From Micractinium sp. NFX-FRZ (Eukaryota; Chlorophyta; Trebouxiophyceae; Chlorellales; Chlorellaceae), in NCBI GenBank assembly GCA_029339195.1, contig JAPTJF010000300.1:1-64000 (forward strand): a DNA stretch of 64,000 nucleotides, given 5' to 3'. A program made the position numbers and the translations under genes. This document shows positions 47,815 through 59,767 of this stretch, piece after piece. The notes under the pieces are model-generated. The model did not search any database, was not told where the DNA came from, and worked only from the letters and a program-made list of their open reading frames with translations. How positions within the stretch are numbered: position 1 is the stretch's first letter; each line of letters opens with the position of its first letter.

Positions 47815-50800
47815 ATGCCGGCGTCGGGATGCCATAGTGCTCGTGTGGGCTCCCACAGCGCGATGCCCCTGCTGGTGGCTGCCCTGCTGCTTGTCGGCAG
47901 CGCCGGCAGAGCGGCGGCGGCAAACGGCGACGGCGGCACACCCGCTGGCGGCGGCTTGCCCGGCAGCATGGTCACTGTATTTGCTGCAGAGTGCAAGTGA
48001 GCCTGTGCTTGCCATTCACTGTGATGGTGTGCCTGCTATTGTGCAATTGCAAGCCCTCGTGCACCGCCCCAAGCATGGTCAGCAGAAACCAGGTGCTGCT
48101 GACGTGGGTGCTCGGCTCGGTTGCCGCATGCCCCTGCTGTCTGGAGGACTCAGCCGGTAATGCGTTTGGCACCCCGCCCCTCGATCCTGCAGTGATTACA
48201 TGGACTGGCAGAGCATTGCAGTGGTGTACACGCACCGCAAGTCCAAGGTTCCAGGCCCCATCTACAGGTGCGCAGCCAGGGGGTGCAAGGCCCCTGCCAC
48301 AGCCAGGGACAGCTGTGGGGCGGCGGCGCTTGCGAAGCTGGGTGGTGGATGGGTTCAGGCCAGCGAGATTGAGACCTCATCCTGCCTTCCTGTCCTACAA
48401 CACTATCAGCAGCGATACGGGCAGGCTTGCCAGGCAGTTGTAGGCAAGCAGCCCACTCAAGACGCGCCCCGGCTGTCGGCCTCCCCTGCCCACCTGGTCC
48501 GCCAGCGCGCACACCGCCGCCCCGCCCCGCCCTGCCCTGCCCTGCTGCTCGCAGGATCCTGACCTGCGATGAGGCGGCACGCAAGGGGTACAAGAACTTG
48601 CACATCGTGCCCACACACCTGTCTCCCAGGTGGGTGCTCAGCGGGCGTGTTGTTGGGTGCTGCCCTTGCAGCTCGGGGTGGAGCGGCGCATGCCAGCAGG
48701 CGGCTGTTGCGCCTGTGCCGCCGTCCCCTTGTTGTTGGGCATATGCTTGCATGCGCGCTTACCTCATCCCAACTTGATACCAGGATCACGGGAGGGGTAG
48801 GCGTGCATTAGGTCTGCCACGCTCTCACCCCCACTCTCCCCCCGTTCACCGTTCCCCATCTCATCTCCCTGCCACGTGTCTGGCGTTAGAACAAAGTGAC
48901 TCGAAGACGTTCAGCTGACCTGTCCTGTCCCACCTGCCCGTCGCAGCTGGACGTTCAACAAGCACAACAACGATGCCTACCTCGCCTACAATAAACCTGG
49001 GGCGCTCATAGATTGGTTGGAGAAGGTGAGCTGGGGTAGTGGCTGTGAACAGGCTGCCCGCTCGTCTCCCGCCGCCTGCCGCCTCTGTCCAACTATTCTC
49101 CACTTTGCGCTGCTTTGCTCTGCCCTCTCGCCTGCCCTGGCCCTGCAAGTATTACCCCAAAGCAATGTGGGCTCTCACTGCAGAGTCACCACGCCAGGCT
49201 GCGCTCTCTTCCCCAGTACACCTCTCAGCCCTCCCTCTCAGCCTTCCTCGCTCCCCTTGTGTGCAGGCACCACCCAAGGAGGAGTGGGTCCTGGTGATAG
49301 ACCCAGACATGATCATCCGGGACTCGTTCCAGGAGTGGGGACGAGTTTACGGCGCAGGTGCGCGTGCAATTTATGGTGGCGAGCTGCTGGCATGAGGGCG
49401 CCAGCAGGGCGGGGTGGCGCGATGCACCCAGCACCTCGGCTGGTGGTGTCTGGATGAAGGGCAGCATTGTGGTGCGAGGCGCAAGCAGGCAGGCGTCTGT
49501 CTTTGCAGCCTGGCTCCTGCCGAGGTTTCACCGGGGCGCCCCAGCTGCCGCGCGCCTGCCCAACGCACCCTGACCCGCCGCCTGCCCCGACCATCCGCAG
49601 ATCGCGGCTGGGCTGTCAGCCTGTATTTTGGGTACATGAAGGGGGTGGCCAACAATCTCTCTGCCACGCATGTGCCCGAGATCCCGCCACGTCAGGACAT
49701 CCTGGCAGGTGGGTGTGAGTGCTGGGGGTGTTCGGCGGCAGGGGACGGCGGGACTGTGCCGTGCTTTGCGTGCTGTGTTGGGTGTGCTGGGTGGACATCC
49801 TGGGCAGCTGGGCTGGTGGGTGGGTGCAACGGGTGGTGGGCACGCAGGTGTGCAGGCAATGCTAGAGTGCTGTGGTTGGTGCTGTCGAATGGCTGACGGC
49901 ACCCGGGCATCCTTGCGGCGTGCGGGCGCGCGAGTGTGCTTGGCTGGTGGGCGGGCGGCCAGGCAGTCTCTCTGTAGGTGCCTTGTTGGGTGCTGCGGGT
50001 GCGGGCCGAGCGGTCGGGTGGGTGGACCTGTGCTTCAAGAAGGAGCAGCGGCAGGCGTCGGGCGAGGGGTTTCAGGCGTGGGGCAGACCCCGACTGATGG
50101 CTCGTGCTCCCGCTTGCATCGTCTTTGTGCAAGGCAGGTCCACGCGGGCGGCGCGGCGACATGGCCAGCGGCGTGGTGCTCATGCACCGAGATGACTTGA
50201 AGCGGGTGGCACCCCTGTGGCTGCACTACAGCGAGGTGCGCGGGGGTGGGCAGGGCGGGGTGGGGCCATGGCTTGACTCCGCCTTTGGCCGCGGAGCGAC
50301 AGACGGAGCGGCGGGCTGCCTTCGTGGCCAGTGACTCTGGCGGGAAGTCGCCGGTGAGATTGAGGTCGAGCACATCCAGACATCTACTCCCAAAGAGTGC
50401 ACGAAATGTGATGTGTGAGTGCACTCTAAGCCCTCCGCAGGTGGTGCGGGACGATCCGCTCGGCTTCAATGAGACGGGGGATGAGTGGGCCCAGAAGTGG
50501 GGGCAGAAGGCGTGGATAAGCGAGATGTACGGCTACTCCTTTGGCGCGGCAAAGGCGGGGGTGTGGCACCACGTGGATTATCTGGCCCAGCTGTACCCGG
50601 GCTACCAGCCTTGGGGTGAGGGAGTGCATGGGCTTGCGGGCGCTGGGTTGGTGTTGGCAGCTGGTGGAAGGTGGGAGAGATCTGCTGGATGCCTCGGCTT
50701 GATGGGCTTCTGCAGGCGCGCAGCTGCACCCAGGCTACCTGCCGTTGAGTGCACGAGTGGGGTCTGCCCACAGGAGATACAAGCCTGCCGTGCTGCTGCG

Positions 50801-53229
50801 CAAGTGGCCGCCCGCTGCGCCCTCTCCCTGCGGCCTGGCATCCTGCGCTGGTAGCCACCACCAACACATGTGCGCCCGCCACCTGGCCCCCTGCCTGCAG
50901 ACAAGCCCCTCATTCTGCACTACGGGCGGCTGTGGCAGGTGGGGGCCTGGTCCTTCCAGAAGCATTGGCTCCGCAGCTTCAAGGCGCTGCAGGTGGGTGG
51001 GCTACTGTGTGTTATGCTACTGGAGTTTTGCTGCTGCTGGGGCGGGGCACGGCTGCGGTACGAGTGCTCTGCAGTGGGGTGAGCGCATGCCCATCAGAGT
51101 GCTCCTAGTGCTGCGCCCTGCCCCGCCCTGGCATGCGTGCTGGTCACACCCTGCCCGCTGCGCTGCCTGCTGCCCTGCCTGCTGCAGTGCCCGCCCTGGC
51201 CGCACATGGACCTGCTGCTGACGGGGCCTGACGTGGCGGATAAAGTGACGGGCGGCCTCTTCCCGCACCCGCCACACCCCAGCGAGTTTGCAGACCTGGT
51301 GGGTGGATGGCTGTGGCTGCTTTCTTTTCTGTCGCTATGTGATGTGGGGGGCAACCCGTGTGTCAGTTGCCCACAGTGTTTGGTAAGAATGGGTGGGGTT
51401 GCACAGGCTCGCGGCCATGTCCTCCCAAATACTTTACAGGGCCGCTGGTTGGTGAGGGTGCTTACAGTTGTGGACATCGACCCCCACCAGTGTAGGCCAG
51501 GCAGGTGTGTGCACTCGGGGTTTAGCAGTGTGATGCTTGCTGCGTTGAGCTGTGCAGTGCTTGCTGGTTGCACCTGCGCTGTGCTGCAGATGCAGCTTCA
51601 TGCCCGCGGCCTGCCTGCTTTTGAATGCTGGTGACAGTACTTGCACCCCCCCTGTGCCAGCTGTGCTGATCGCTGGCGTGGCACGGCATGTTTTGCCGCC
51701 TGATCCCCCCTCTCTCTTACTGGCCCTTGTGCCCCGCCTGCCCTTGCAGCCCGCACCACAGCGCTACAAGGAGCTTCTCTCCATTCAGGTGCCCTCTTTC
51801 TGATATGCTGTGGCTGTTGTTGGATGCACTAGTGAGCGGATGTGTGTACACGGTCTGTATACGTGTTGTACAGCTCGCTCCCGCCTCCCGCTGCTGGCTG
51901 CCCGCTGCCGCCGCCCATCTTCCCTCCAGCCAGCACAGCCGCTGTGCGCCCTGAATACTCATCCGACCCCGCCCGTCGTGCAGGTCATTGCCACCGTAAA
52001 TGCGGCTCTGTGCGAGAAGCACCTGGTCAACTGCCCGCCCAGCAAGGAGCTGACGGAACAGTGTAACAAGGCAAGCGTGCCGCCTGGGGCGGGAAGGGCA
52101 GGCACTGGGGTTGTGCAGCTGGCACCCTCGTTTTCGACCTCTCTACGCCTGCCGCATGAGCAGAGAGCGGTTGGCAAGCGCCATTGTGCGGGGGGCGCCC
52201 GGCTGCTGCTGCAGAAGCCTTCCCGCCACGTCAGCACCCGCCGCGCCCACCCCTCCTCCGGTGCAGGTGCAGCAGCTGGAGAGGGACGTGGATGCCGCCC
52301 TTGTGGAGGTGGAGGGGAGCACAGACATATGCATAGACAGGCGAGCCGCGCCTGCTGCGCCTGCCTGCCTGCGTCGGTGCCCCCCTCGCGTGCCGCCTCT
52401 GCATTTGCGCGTGTGCTGACCGGTGCCTGTGCCCCCTGGGCCAGCCCTCAGTCGCAGTCAGTGTCCTGCCCAGCCTGCACCCCCCGCCAGATGCAGCCTC
52501 ACACAGCCCCCTGCTGCTTTGCGCGCCGCAGGAAGCCGGCCACGGAGTGCCGCAACTGGGCGGCCAGGAGGTTGTGCCACCAGGATCCTGGTGGGTCCCC
52601 GGGGCGGGTGCATGGGCAGGGCCCGGGGCGGGCCGTCCCGGCGGCGTTGTGCGCGAAAGGTGTTTACATCCGCCATCTCATCTGCAGCACAGCCGCTATC
52701 ACACAGCGCTTTCAGGCGTCATGAGTTTTGGCCATCCCGCTCTGGCCTTGCAGGCTTCATGCACAACTGGTGCCGCCAGACGTGCGGGCTGTGCCGCCTG
52801 CCGGCGGGGCGGCGCGAGATGGCGTGGAACGAGAGCCTGCCGGCCCTCAAGAAGCAGCGGGGTGGGCGCAAGGAGCAGCTGCCGCACTGGACGGAGAAGC
52901 TGGAGACAGCGCAGGTGCACCGCATGCACTTGGGCCATGCTGCTGGCGAGGAGGGGGATGAGGGCGGGACAGGCGGGAAGGATGACGAGGGCAGCGCAGA
53001 GCTTGACATCGGCAGTGGCGGAGGGTGGCCAGCCCCGCTGTATGCTGCAGCGCTGGTTGGCTGGGGCCTGCTGCTCGGCGGCGTGCTGGGCGTGCTGCTG
53101 CGCGGCTGGTGGGCGCAGCGCCCGCGGCGTGCGCAGGGCGGCGTCAGCCGGCTGCCCGCGCACGCCCAGGCGCGCTGGCGCCGCAGCGGCAGCAGCAGCA
53201 GCGGGGCAGGTGCTGCCATGCTGGGGTAG
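47815..53229 (+). CDS. SERGT1: Peptidyl-serine alpha-galactosyltransferase with ShKT domain
   Basis: Fifteen exons: 47815-47996, 48193-48267, 48555-48629, 48947-49025, 49267-49357, 49601-49708, 50138-50235, 50441-50615, 50901-50992, 51188-51298, 51750-51788, 51984-52070, 52267-52340, 52532-52590 and 52754-53229, in phase, 606 residues. A signal peptide (MPLLVAALLLVGSAG) precedes the catalytic domain: YMDWQSIAVVYTH, EEWVLVIDPDMIIR (DPD at 149-151), MASGVVLMHRDDL, AWISEMYGYSFGAA and LILHYGRLW. A six-cysteine ShKT domain (426-462) and a C-terminal membrane span follow. The order matches plant and Chlamydomonas enzymes that add galactose to Ser in Ser-Hyp repeats of extensins in the ER/Golgi. Introns 12 and 13 begin with GC. 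An in-frame later ATG at 47863 is the alternative start. Confidence 0.93.
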
Positions 53230-55052
53230 CACTGGTGGGGTGACCCACACATTTGTAACGAGAGCGAGCTGCATGGGTGGTTCCCGCCATTTTCAAACAA
53301 CCGACCCCCCGGTACCCTGCAATGCCTTGACGCTCGGCAGGCCTGTGTAGGTGCCAGGCAGGGCCTTGCTCCACCCCACGGCACAGGAGTGTTTGGCTCT
53401 GGAGGGTGTGGGTGTGGTTTGGGCAGCCTGGAGGGGAGGCGTGGACCACGCATGCCGGATGGGAGGTTGGTGTGGGGGGGGGACGGCAGGAAGCTGGGGA
53501 AGATGATCCAGCGGTACCGCCCACGCTGAGCGGCACAGCGCAGGCTGCTACTGCAGAGGTGCCGAAAGTGGCACATTGTCATGCATGGGCACACACCTGG
53601 AAGAACGTCCATGTATGATCCTTGCGGTGAGTGATCAGGGCCCACGGTGTGAGCCCACTGCTTGCTTCCCGCCTTATCCTTGCCGCCACTTGCCACCGGG
53701 CTGCCGCCCCGCAGACCGCCGGTCTGTCGGTCAGTGACCTGCCCATTCTGGACTGGCATCTTTGGACTGCCCGCCCAACTCGACCGTTGGATCTTCGCAT
53801 GTGTTCTCCGCCCTTCTGCGCCGCCCGCAGGCGCCAACAACCCGCCAACCACCCGGTTCCGAGGTCCTGAGTACACCGCCAGCAAGGCAATTGTCCCGGC
53901 TCGCATAGCAACTTCCACCGGTGTAGCAGCGGCATTGTGCGCTTGATTCCGATCCCACGGCGCTCTTCTTTCCCGTTTGATCCGCCCAGTCCCGCTGTTC
54001 GCCGTCGCAGTGGTAGGCCCCGCTCACAGCCCGAGGGCAACCCCCCTGCTCGCTCCCCAGCCCCGCTGCCTCTACTCTCAATCACGTCTCGATCCAACGG
54101 ACAGGTGAGGATTGGCTGCAGCCCGCTGCAGGCACAGGGGCTGACACAGGCATGGCGTGCCAAGCCGGAGCTCCAGCCAGCTCCTCGGGCCCCAGCGCCA
54201 ATCGCAGCTGCCTCTTAATGCCATGCAGCATTGGAAAAGCCGGGCGGGAACTGTCTGATATGCCCAGATATGAGCCCCAGCCTTGCCCCAGCCTGCCGCG
54301 CACTGCGCACGCTGCCGACGCCGCCCGCCCCGCCTTCACACGCCCCCCGCCCCCTTTTAGGCAGGAGCTGCGACCACGTGAGCATCTGGCGCCGCTGGGG
54401 GTTTGGGGTTCTACCACTGGGGCTGAGGGACCAATCACAGGCGGCCCGCAAGTGCACCAAGGTGCGTGGGGTCGAGTTCTTACTTGCGGTACGCAGCTTA
54501 TCTGTGGCTGCCGCCGCAGCTGGCATGCGTGGCTGAGTCAACTGCCGTAGCTGAGCTGGGGGTGGACCATGGATTGTGGGCAGCACTCTGCCCAGCTGGG
54601 CAGAGGGTTTGCCTGGCTCACTGGAGGCTTTCGGGTTGGGGCGCGTGTGGGGCTGCGGTTGCGTCCGTCCGGGACAAGGGCGCCTGGCGGGACTGGCGGC
54701 GGCGGGACTGGCCTGGAGGGGGCGGTGCGGGTGCTGGCCTCCGGGCCCAGTCTGCCGGCGCCTTCCCCCACTGCCGGGCATGACTTGAAGCTGCCGCTGC
54801 TGGCTGGGCAGGTGCCAGGCAGCTACAGCCTGCGCCCGCAGCTGTGCAGCCCTCTGTAGCTTTCCCGCCTGGCGTGCCTTCCCCCAACAGGATGCCGTTG
54901 GGCGGTTAGGTCAACTCCCGTTCCTACCGCTCATTCACCAACCAAGCCACCAAGCCCAGGTCTGACCCGCTGCCTCTCCTTTCCTTCTGCGCCCGCCCCC
55001 CTGCACCGCGCCCCGCAGGCATCCACTCAGTGCAGCCGCCCGCCACACCACC
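53230..55052. other. Region with possible unresolved plus-strand exons
   Basis: About 1.8 kb. Good splice-like sites suggest exons near 54362-54462 (donor ACCAAG|GTGCGT) and 54592-54859 (acceptor tgggcag). They can be read in one frame with peptide QLGRGFAWLTGGFRVGARVG ending at a stop at 54859. A strong donor at about 54103 (GGACAG|GTGAGG) fits an earlier exon. I recognise no protein family and no secure start codon, so no CDS is called. Confidence 0.35.
53254..53258 (+). terminator. Candidate TGTAA polyadenylation signal of SERGT1
   Basis: TGTAA lies 25 bp downstream of the stop codon. Confidence 0.4.
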
Positions 55053-57413
55053 ATGGCCGCTGCCCACTCCCCCTCTGATGCCTTCACGGCGGTTGCGACG
55101 GGAGCGGCGTGCTGCCATGCGCCGGGGTCCCCGATGGACTGCAGTGCCCAGGCACCCACCGCTGCTGTGCCCGGGGCGTTGCCGTCCGTGCGAACGCGCC
55201 TGGGCCGGGCGGACGGCGGCCCCGGCTCAGCTGCCGCTGCCCTGCTCAGCCCGGTTGCCAGCGTGGCGACGCCGGCGGCCACCACTGCCCACGCCGCCAG
55301 CACCCCAGCTGCAGCTGCGCAGCAGGCAGCGGAGGAAGCTGCGGTCTGTGGGCTGCGTGCCGCCGCCGCGGCAGACGCCTCGCCCGCGCACGCCGCAGCT
55401 GATGTACCGGCCGACGCTGCCGTGGGCGCCGACGTGCCCGCCAACGCAGCGCTGATTGCCCAGCACGTGCACTCGTTTGTGCGCTGCGTGTCACGCTCGC
55501 CCCTGGTCAAATCAGCGCTGCTGGCTGTCGAAGTGGCGGCCGCGCACCCGCCCACCCCGGCGCCCGCCACCTGCCAGCTCAGCGCGGCGCCTGCCAGCTC
55601 AGCAGCGTCCAGCCTGGAGGCCACCCTGGCCCAGCTGCTGGCGCTGCACCTGAAGGCAGACCGCCCACAGGGTGCGCCTCGGGCTGCTGCTGCTGCTGCT
55701 GCTCCTGTTCTTCTTGGCACTCCCGCCCTTGCTGCTGCTGCTGCCGCTGCTGCTGCTGCTGCTGACCTTGCTGCCGCTGCTGCTGCCGCTGCTGCTGCTG
55801 TTGGCAAGTTGGTGCCGCTCCTCATGCTGCTGCCGCCGGTGTGCACAGGTGCCCTTCCGCCGCCATTACTGGCGCTACCTGTGCCATCCCTGGACAGTGC
55901 TACCACGATCAGCTGGCTGGGTGGCAGTCTGCCTGCCTGCCTGCCTGCCACCACCTGACATACCCCGCTGCCGGTGCAGCCTGCACGCCGCCCCCTGCCG
56001 GCTGCACTGTGGCACTGTTGCCCCGCAAACCTCCCACGCCTCTGATCAAATGCACCTCGTTTCACAAACACACAGACACACTCTTTGTCTGCTTTTTCAG
56101 GCTCTTGTCTGGTGTGCGCTCACCGCCCCCCTGCCGCCCCTCCCCCTGCTGCGCCTGCAGCCTGCGAGTCTTCCCTCCTGGCGGCGCTATGGGTGCTGGA
56201 GTCCTCCCATTCGGCAGACCGCTCCCTGGCCAGCACTTGCCTGGAGTCGTACCTCCGCCTGCTGGCCCTCTTCTCAGAAGAGGTGCGCCCCTTGCCTTGC
56301 ATGCCATGCCGCTACAACACCATGACTGCCACTGCCGCTACAACACCATGACTGCACTGCCGCTACGACGGCGCCACTACAATGGCACTACAGTGCCAGC
56401 GTGGGGGTGGGAAAGCAAGGTGCAGGCGTGCTCGTAAAGCGCCCGTGCGTGCCTGTGGTCAGTTAGCTGTGAGCTGGTGGGCAGGGTTGCTTGGGATTAG
56501 AGTTCCGGGCATTGGCTGGCCAACACCCAAGGGTGAGCTGGCGTGGGCAGAGGTAGCCAGCAGCGGCGGCGTGGCGGGCTTGGTTGTGGCGCTGCGACTG
56601 TGCGGGGTGTGCGTGTGGTAGGTCGTGTCGCACGCACGCTGCCGCCTGCCGCCCCTGCCCCGCCGCCTCGCTGCCCCCAGCAACCCTGTGCCCCCCTGCC
56701 CTTGCGTCTCTCCCCACCCCCCCCGCCCGCCCGCAGCTGGTGGTGCGCATCACCGCCGACTGGCCCGCCTCCTTCCGCAAGCTCCGTGCCGTGCTGGTCT
56801 CCGCCCAGGCCGACCTGCTCTCCCGCCTGGACTGGAACGTGTGGCTCTCACACAAGTCTGACGTGGCGCCCGCCCACGCCTGGCTGTTTGGAGGAAGCCC
56901 CACGGGGGGAGGCCCCGCGGGCGGCGCCGCAGGGGGGTGCGCCGAGGCGGCAGACGCCGCGCCCTGGGCTGCCGCTGTGCGCGCTGTGTGCACCAGCGTC
57001 CGCCAGCAGGTGTGCGCGTTTGGGGGAGCAGGGACGGCTGGGTGCCCCACCCCGGGGAGCACCCCACCCGCGGCGGGTGCAGGCCCGCCGGCTGCAGACT
57101 GGCTGGCTGAGGCAGGCACATATGGCCCGGCGCATACAGACCTCCCTGGGGTGGCCCTGCTGCGTGCTGCATGCACTTGTTCACATGCAAGCTCCTTTGT
57201 GCCCTCCACATGTCGACTCTTGGCAAGCGCGCACCCCCATCTGGTCTGACGCGTTCTCACCTCGTGCCGTGTTGCACCCACCCGATTGGTTTTGTGGTGC
57301 AGGCGGCCGTGTTCCGGCGCGCCCAGGCCCGCGACCAGGCCAGGCACGCCACCCCAGAGCAGGGCGCCAGCGAGGCACGCCCCTCCAAGCGCCAGCGTGC
57401 ACAGCAGGCATAG
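55053..57413 (+). CDS. Alanine-rich protein of unknown function, possible divergent cyclin-like fold
   Basis: Four exons: 55053-55671, 56101-56282, 56737-57009 and 57303-57413, in phase, 394 residues. The first 130 residues are Ala/Pro-rich. Helical segments follow: AALIAQHVHSFVRCVSRS, SLLAALWVLESSHSADRSLA and FRKLRAVLVSAQADLLSRLD with WNVWLS. The last segment loosely recalls the end of a cyclin box (LEREFLRLLDW-type), a weak resemblance only. The C-terminus is basic (EARPSKRQRAQQ), like a nuclear localisation signal. A later acceptor at 56160 would shorten exon 2 by 60 bases in frame. The function is not assigned. Confidence 0.6.
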
Positions 57414-59767
57414 CGTGGCACGTCGCAAAGCCCACTAGCGGCCCGCCACGTGCTCGCTGCGGCTGGTGACTCACTTTGTGTCTGCTGGCCCCCTGGACCC
57501 GCCAGGATCCCTTCCCGCCCAACAGAGGCTACCCTCGCCCGGTGGGAGTGCAGAATGAGGCCCTCCGACCGGGCGGCTGAATAAACAGCGGCGCCAAGAC
57601 CCGCAGTGTAGCGGTTGCCAGCTAGGCGCCGCATGCCCGCTCCCCTCCCTGTCCAACCCTGTCGTTCCTCCCGCCCCGCCGCCGGAAGCGCCCCCGCGGG
57701 CCTGATCCCCCCAATAAACGCTGCCTTCGCCTTCTGCCCCTCGCAATCGGTACCCTCCCCCTCGAATGAGTGAAAGCCCCCGTGCCCTGAACCTGAACCA
57801 ACCACCGCTCACCGTACCCACCCGCTCAAGCCGCGATCGATTTGCTGTTTTGAGGCTCCACACCCGCTCCTCTCGCGCTTCATCCTGCCTAACAACTGTC
57901 CCCTCCCTTTGCTTATTTTTCGCCGAACACTGCCAGGCAGCCCGCACCCTGCTCTGCCCCGCGCACCTGCTTTCCAGGGCGCTCGCTCGCGAGCCCGCAG
58001 ACTAGGCACATGCACACACTACACAGCACAGCATAGCTCGCACTGTCTGTTCGATCAACAAGCCCCGGCTCGTATTCACTGCCTGCCCCTTACAGACGGC
58101 AGTTGATTCCGGCCCTAAGCGCCGTGTATAGATCCCTCCCCCTAAGCAAACAGATGAAGCCCGCCCCTCCCCACCACATGCGCCGGTTTTCTTTATTGTA
58201 GCCCCTTTAGCTGCAGCCACCTTTTTCCCACACTGCGCCTCTGCCCCACCACAACAATGCATGAACTGCGATGCCGCCCTCCCCCCGGCCCCGCACTGCC
58301 CGTCCCTCCCCGGCAGCACTGCCTGCCAGCTGGCAGCCGCAGAGTGCCATCGTGCCCCCAGCACACCCACTGAATGAATGCCGCTTCCCGGCAACTTCCT
58401 CTTCTTTCCCCCTCCCCCTCCCTTGTGCTCCCTCTCCGCCTGCCCGACCCTTTCTTCCCCCGCCCCTTGGCCTTTCCCTCTCCCCTCCCCTTGTGCTTCC
58501 TCTCCGCCTGCCCGGCTCTCTCGTCCCCCACCTCTTGGCACACTCCCCATTTGGCTCCCCGGCCATCCCGAGCACTGACGCCTTCCCGCCACCTGGCACG
58601 CCTCACGCCAGGTGGCACCCCTTTGATTACCAAGGAGCGCCCCCCCACATGGCCCTCCCCAAGTCCCCCTTGCCTGTGCGCTTTCATTTGTGGCCGGCCC
58701 CCCTGCTGGCGCCTCACACCCCCACCTGCCTGCCCCCTCCACACCCCCACCCCGTTTCATGACCCGCCTCCCACCATCTCCCAGCTGCCAGCGCCCCCCT
58801 TTGTGCGGGGCGCCTGTCCGTCGGTGTTTCATCGCCTTTCTGCCCCTTGCCACAGCTACCTTCCAGCTTCCCTTCCCTAGCAGCAGGAGCCCCCAGGCCC
58901 ACCCCCCCTAGTCCACGTCACCCCACCCTGCCTCCGCACACGGCCCCATCCTGAGTAGATTCCGTCCCGTTAATGTTGAGCTAGACGCACACCCCTCATT
59001 GCCCCAACACACTTGCGTGCATGGCACAGCACCCCTTGCGTAGTCGCTCGCCCCGCATATTGGCACGTGCCCCCCCACCCCTTGTGTACCCTGCTCCCAC
59101 TTGCACAGAAACCGCCACCGCCCTGATTCATGCCCACAACTGTGCACTTGCCCCCCTGCCCACCTCCCCCCCCCCCTGTCCACCACACACCCCCGTAGCG
59201 CCCCTGTTCCCCTTCATTTTCCGGTCCTTGCTCTCCCTCTCCCCCTCTCCCCTCTGCCTCTCCCAGCCTTCCACTGCGGTCTGGTTTGATCTACTCGTAG
59301 TGTATGTATGTGTAAAGTCTGGTTGGAGCGTTCTTAATTACTAACCTAACAGAGGACCATTTCAGAGCAGGTTGGGGCAGAGGAGCAGGGCAGGGGGGAG
59401 GGGTCAGGGGAAGGGTGGCTGGATTGGATCGCACCGCCGTGGGCCGGCGGCACGCACGCATGCATGGCAGTCAAAATAAAAGGGCTTGGGGATGGCAGTG
59501 AGCGGGACCCGCTGGGGCGGCGGGGCATAGGCTCTCGCTCTCCGCCCACTCTCAGGGCGTGCTACTACTTGGTCGCTACTACTGGTCGCTGGGCCGCTAA
59601 AGAGGGGCGCGTCTGACGCTCTCCAGGGGGTCAAAAAAGCTGGGACTTGTTGCGGCTGGCGCGGCGGCTGCACAGAGGCCGGCGGGGGGTGCTGCCGCGC
59701 CACGCAGAGGGTGCAAGGGATTGGTACAGGCGGGGGGGGGGGGGGGATGGCACCAGCGGGCGGCGCC
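57414..59767. other. Long convergent 3' region
   Basis: About 2.35 kb, strongly pyrimidine-rich on the plus strand, with no coding exon recognised. It contains a 68-bp-period duplication (58423-58540), a plus-strand TGTAA at 59311, a minus-strand TGTAA at 58090, and a poly(G) run near 59731-59746. Confidence 0.5.
58423..58540. repeat. Two-copy direct repeat, period about 68 bp
   Basis: TTGTGCTCCCTCTCCGCCTG at 58423 and TTGTGCTTCCTCTCCGCCTG at 58491 begin two similar segments of about 48 bp in non-coding sequence. Confidence 0.8.
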
